Assembly (NCBI RefSeq): GCF_035607535.1
Contig: NZ_JAYDZX010000002.1
Location: 444,483 to 508,482, forward strand
Direction of reading: 5' to 3'
Length of the DNA stretch: 64,000 nucleotides
From: Salinimicrobium sp035607535
GTDB taxonomy: Bacteria; Bacteroidota; Bacteroidia; Flavobacteriales; Flavobacteriaceae
In this document: positions 60,613-64,000 of the stretch, piece after piece
Layout: each line of letters starts with the position of its first letter
How positions within the stretch are numbered: the first letter of the stretch is position 1
Program-made: the position numbers and the translations under genes
Notes under the pieces: generated by a model
What the model was told of the DNA's origin: nothing
The model's database searches: none
Seen by the model: the letters and a program-made list of their open reading frames with translations, nothing else

Positions 60613-63225
60613 ATGAAATCCCAGGAGATACGTTCTAAATTCCTCGAATTTTTCCAAAGTAAATCCCACAGCATAGTGCCATCTGCGCCTATGGTGGTGA
60701 AAGATGATCCTACCTTGATGTTCACCAACGCCGGGATGAACCAGTTCAAGGAGTACTTCCTGGGCAACGGAACTCCCAAGAGCCGGCGTATTGCCGATAC
60801 CCAGAAATGTTTGCGGGTAAGTGGCAAGCATAATGACCTGGAAGAGGTAGGGAAGGATACCTATCACCACACCATGTTCGAAATGCTTGGCAACTGGAGT
60901 TTTGGTGATTATTTCAAGAAAGAAGCCATTACCTGGGCCTGGGAATTACTTACAGAAGTTTACAAATTGAACAAAGAAGATCTGTTCGTTTCCGTTTTTG
61001 AAGGGAACGAGGAGGAAGATCTTCCTTTAGATAATGAAGCTCTTGATCTTTGGAAGCAGATAGTTGCTGAAGATCGTATCATCTACGGAAATAAGAAGGA
61101 CAATTTCTGGGAAATGGGAGATCAGGGGCCTTGTGGACCTTCTTCTGAAATTCATATTGATTTAAGATCGGCTGAAGAAAAAGCAAAAACTCCGGGAAGA
61201 GATCTTGTAAATAACGATCACCCGCTTGTGGTAGAGATCTGGAATCTGGTTTTCATTCAGTTTAATAGAAAAGCCGATGGTGCCCTGGAAAAACTTCCTG
61301 AAAAGCACGTGGATACGGGAATGGGCTTTGAGCGCTTGTGTATGGCGCTGCAGGGAGTGAAATCGAATTATGATACAGATGTTTTTACGCCACTCATCAG
61401 GAAGATCAGTGAGATCACTAATTCTGAATATGGCAAGAACGAAGAGACCGATATTGCGATCCGGGTAATTGCCGATCACGTTCGCGCCGTATCCTTTGCC
61501 ATTGCCGATGGGCAGCTGCCCGGCAGCGGCGGAGCAGGATATGTGATCCGCAGGATCTTGAGAAGGGCGATTCGATATGGATTTACCTTCCTGAATCAAA
61601 AAGAAGCCTTTGTTTGTAAGCTGGTGGAAACCCTGGCAGATCAAATGGGAGAAGCTTTTCCAGAGTTACGATCTCAGCAGAACCTCATAACTAATGTGAT
61701 AAGAGAGGAGGAAAATTCCTTTTTACGCACCCTTGATCAGGGACTAGTTTTGCTGGACCAGATCATGCAGGAGAGCAAAGACAAGAATGTATCGGGTAAG
61801 AAAGCCTTTGAGCTATACGATACTTATGGATTTCCAATTGACCTTACAGCACTTATTTTAAGCGAGAAAGGATACTCGTTGGATCAAAAAGGTTTTGAGG
61901 CAGAGCTTCAAAAGCAGAAAGATCGTTCCAGAAACGCATCAAAAGTGACTTCGGGAGACTGGCAGGTGCTGAAGGAGGCAGATACTGAAGGATTTGTAGG
62001 TTATGACAGCCTTGAAGCTGACGTGGAGATCCTGCGGTACCGAAAAGTAGAGTCAAAAAAAGAAGGAGAATTATACCAGCTGGTTTTCAGCAGAACTCCA
62101 TTCTATCCTGAAGGCGGAGGCCAGGTAGGGGACACGGGAACTCTGGAGTCAAAGAATGGAGCTGTAATCTATATTTTAGACACCCGTAAAGAGAACAACC
62201 TTATCATCCATCTTGCGAAAGAACTTCCCGAAGATCTTTCCGGCACCTTCACGGCAAAGGTCAATGCTGCACAACGTGCACGGACTGCTGCAAACCATAG
62301 TGCAACACATTTGTTGCACCAGGCCTTGAGAGAAATTCTCGGGAATCATGTGGAGCAGAAAGGGTCAATGGTGCAGAGCGATTATTTGCGATTTGATTTT
62401 TCACACTTCAGCAAAGTAACTCCTGAAGAATTGCAGCAGATCGAGGATTTCGTCAACAAAAGGATTGCAGAAAAATTGCCTTTGATCGATAACAGAGAAA
62501 TGAGCTATCAGGAAGCTATAAATGACGGTGCAATTGCCCTTTTTGGAGAGAAATACGGAGACAAAGTTCGCGCCGTTCGCTTTGGAAAATCTATGGAGCT
62601 TTGCGGGGGAACTCATGTTGGAAACACTTCAGATATCTGGCATTTTAAGATCCTTTCAGAAGGTGCGGTAGCATCGGGAATCCGAAGGATAGAAGCGATC
62701 ACAAACGAAGCTGCAAAAGAATATTTTACAGATCAGACGAAAACATTCAGCGAATTAAAGGCGGTGCTTAAAAACGCACAGGATCCTGTAAAAGCTGTAG
62801 TGAATTTGCAGGAAGAAAATGCAGAACTAAAGAAACAGGTCGAGACTCTGCTTCGCGATAAGGCTAAGATCCTAAAAGGAGACCTGAAAAGTCAGATCCA
62901 GGAGATCAACGGAGTGAATTTCTTAGCTCAGCAGTTAGACCTGGATATGGGCGGGATCAAGGATCTTTCCTTCCAATTAGGTGACGAGCTGGACAACCTG
63001 TTCCTGCTTTTTGGAACAAAACAGGACGAAAAGGCTATGCTTTCCTGTTACATTTCGAAGAATCTGGTAGAGGAAAAAGGACTAAACGCAGGAAAAGTAG
63101 TAAAAGAACTTGGCCGCTACATCCAGGGCGGCGGCGGCGGACAACCTTTCTACGCTACTGCCGGAGGGAAAAATCCCGCAGGATTAAATGAGGCTTTGGA
63201 AAAAGCGGAGGAGTTTGTAAAATAA
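60613..63225 (+). CDS. alaS: alanyl-tRNA synthetase
   Basis: 870 residues, complete. Aminoacylation domain motifs LMFTNAGMNQFKEYFLG and GDQGPCGPSSEIHID. The editing domain zinc ligands are in HSATHLLHQALREILG and LCGGTHVGNT. The C-terminal glycine-rich DHHA1 region ends with GRYIQGGGGGQPFYATAGGK. No oddities. It is followed by the second REP-like array. Confidence 0.97.
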   Translation: MKSQEIRSKFLEFFQSKSHSIVPSAPMVVKDDPTLMFTNAGMNQFKEYFLGNGTPKSRRIADTQKCLRVSGKHNDLEEVGKDTYHHTMFEMLGNWSFGDYFKKEAITWAWELLTEVYKLNKEDLFVSVFEGNEEEDLPLDNEALDLWKQIVAEDRIIYGNKKDNFWEMGDQGPCGPSSEIHIDLRSAEEKAKTPGRDLVNNDHPLVVEIWNLVFIQFNRKADGALEKLPEKHVDTGMGFERLCMALQGVKSNYDTDVFTPLIRKISEITNSEYGKNEETDIAIRVIADHVRAVSFAIADGQLPGSGGAGYVIRRILRRAIRYGFTFLNQKEAFVCKLVETLADQMGEAFPELRSQQNLITNVIREEENSFLRTLDQGLVLLDQIMQESKDKNVSGKKAFELYDTYGFPIDLTALILSEKGYSLDQKGFEAELQKQKDRSRNASKVTSGDWQVLKEADTEGFVGYDSLEADVEILRYRKVESKKEGELYQLVFSRTPFYPEGGGQVGDTGTLESKNGAVIYILDTRKENNLIIHLAKELPEDLSGTFTAKVNAAQRARTAANHSATHLLHQALREILGNHVEQKGSMVQSDYLRFDFSHFSKVTPEELQQIEDFVNKRIAEKLPLIDNREMSYQEAINDGAIALFGEKYGDKVRAVRFGKSMELCGGTHVGNTSDIWHFKILSEGAVASGIRRIEAITNEAAKEYFTDQTKTFSELKAVLKNAQDPVKAVVNLQEENAELKKQVETLLRDKAKILKGDLKSQIQEINGVNFLAQQLDLDMGGIKDLSFQLGDELDNLFLLFGTKQDEKAMLSCYISKNLVEEKGLNAGKVVKELGRYIQGGGGGQPFYATAGGKNPAGLNEALEKAEEFVK

Positions 63226-63235
63226 AGGATCGAGG

Positions 63236-63865
63236 CAACCCTTTCAGGAGTCCAAACCCTGAAAGGGTTCTAAAAGAATTCATCGGTTTCTAGGACCCTC
63301 TGAGTTTTCTTTAGAACAGAGGCTGTAAGCCTCATAACTCTTAGCCCGGAGCACAGCTCCGGGCCCTTTTTCAATCGGGTTCTATCAGCCTGTAAGGTTG
63401 AAACAACCAGGCTCTCCAGGTTTCCAGCCTTACAGGCTGGTCTTGAGTCGGATTATTTTTTCCCGGGCGTTGCCCAGGGCTAATTCTTTGGAGCCTTTCA
63501 GGCTCATTCATATGTTGAAGGAAATTAAATCGGGAATTTCGTATTTCCAGTTCCATTAACCCTTTAAGGGTTCCAAACCTGAAAGGGTTCTAAAAGAATC
63601 CATCGGTTTCTAGGACCCCTGTGAGTTTTCTTTAGAACAGAGGCTGTAAACCTCATAACTCTTAGCCCGGAGCTGTGCTCCGGGCCCTTTTTCAATCGGG
63701 TTCTATCAGCCTGTAAGGTTGAAATTAATCAGGTTCTTCCATGTTTCCAGCCTTACAGGCTGGTCTAGAGTCGGATTATTTTTCCCCGGGCGTTGCCCGG
63801 GGCTAATTCGTTGGAGCCTTTCCGGCTCAAGAAAATGTTGGAGTAGATTTAAATGTGTAATTTCG
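63236..63865. repeat. REP-like array, two ~310-bp units of hairpins
   Basis: Copy 1 (about 63241-63550) and copy 2 (about 63561-63860) are shifted by 320 bp and very similar. Each holds AACCCTGAAAGGGTT or a variant, GCCCGGAGC-(ACA or TGT)-GCTCCGGGC, CAGCCTGTAAGGTTG with CAGCCTTACAGGCTG, CCCGGGCGTTGCCCGGGG and GGAGCCTTTC-GGCTC. The words differ from the 56595-57240 array, so this is a second family. No transposase or ORF is present. Confidence 0.7.
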
Positions 63866-64000
63866 TGTTTCTAATCTGCAAGATCTTTTTTGTACTAGTA
63901 GGTTCAGTAATAGCAATCTTATCAACCCTTTCAGATACTATGATTAAATCCTAATGTGACTCTCCTTTTTTCCTCTTGATTTTTTAACTTTGTACTAAAG
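63866..64000. other. non-coding edge of the window
   Basis: 135 bases of AT-rich DNA without a supported ORF. The last bases contain AACTTTGTACTAAAG, which could be the beginning of a promoter for a gene beyond the window. Confidence 0.3.

Noticed and set aside
63371..63556. Minus-strand ORF in the last hairpin array
   Set aside because: Lies within REP-like hairpins.

Overview
The window is a chromosomal segment of a Flavobacteriaceae (Bacteroidota) bacterium. The grounds are a gliding/type IX secretion block (gldK-gldL-gldM-gldN), flavobacterial gene pairings (bamA with two OmpH/Skp genes, DUF6089, uppS), and promoters of the Bacteroidota form TTTG-N19-TAnnTTTG. The genus is not fixed; the content resembles Gramella/Salegentibacter-type marine flavobacteria. 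There are two compartments: an AT-rich accessory region at 1-5100, and an ordinary core genome from 5200 to the end.

Region 1-5100 is the unusual part. It reads as an integron-like cassette array. Six copies of a ~121-bp imperfect palindrome, plus one diverged copy (769-893), separate short units. The units hold one or two small genes, all on the minus strand, or no gene at all. Each unit begins and ends with short sequences that are private to it and complementary to each other (GTT-N.../...N-AAC), as expected if a circular cassette closes its own recombination site. One gene-less unit with its palindrome (565 bp) is present twice, identical as read by eye, separated by another cassette. A C-terminal remnant of an IntI-like tyrosine recombinase (4877-5098) lies 28 bp from the first cassette boundary, in the same orientation as the cassette genes. 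Cassette cargo is VanZ-like and other small membrane proteins, a MORN/YwqK-type secreted protein, and a membrane protein whose two reading frames meet at an A-AAA-AAG slip site.

5207-12350 (minus strand) holds envelope biogenesis and cofactor genes: two OmpH/Skp-like chaperones, bamA, uppS, a DUF6089 outer-membrane protein, NAD kinase and a CBS protein. Divergent from these are pdxJ, an alpha/beta hydrolase, and a FadL-type porin followed by an SGNH-hydrolase lipoprotein. Then come a holin-like membrane protein and the proteostasis set tig-clpP-clpX. Facing them on the minus strand are groES-groEL, secG, a TPR-like protein, lptE, a sigma-54-type activator and miaB.

29038-37395 (plus strand) holds topA, an arginase-fold protein with lost metal ligands, and gldKLMN. 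From 37466 to 53656 follow mixed housekeeping genes: a FAD oxidoreductase, DUF983, an ABC-F ATPase, initiator tRNA-fMet, ion and dicarboxylate transporters, a gamma-class carbonic anhydrase, an XRE/membrane-protein pair behind a large inverted repeat, and the GTPases era and der. A TonB-receptor-like outer-membrane protein (53748-56525) follows.

56590-57240 and 63240-63860 are two unrelated arrays of GC-rich hairpins (REP-like), one on each side of a block containing two TPM proteins, LemA, a MerR regulator, an M23 peptidase and alaS.
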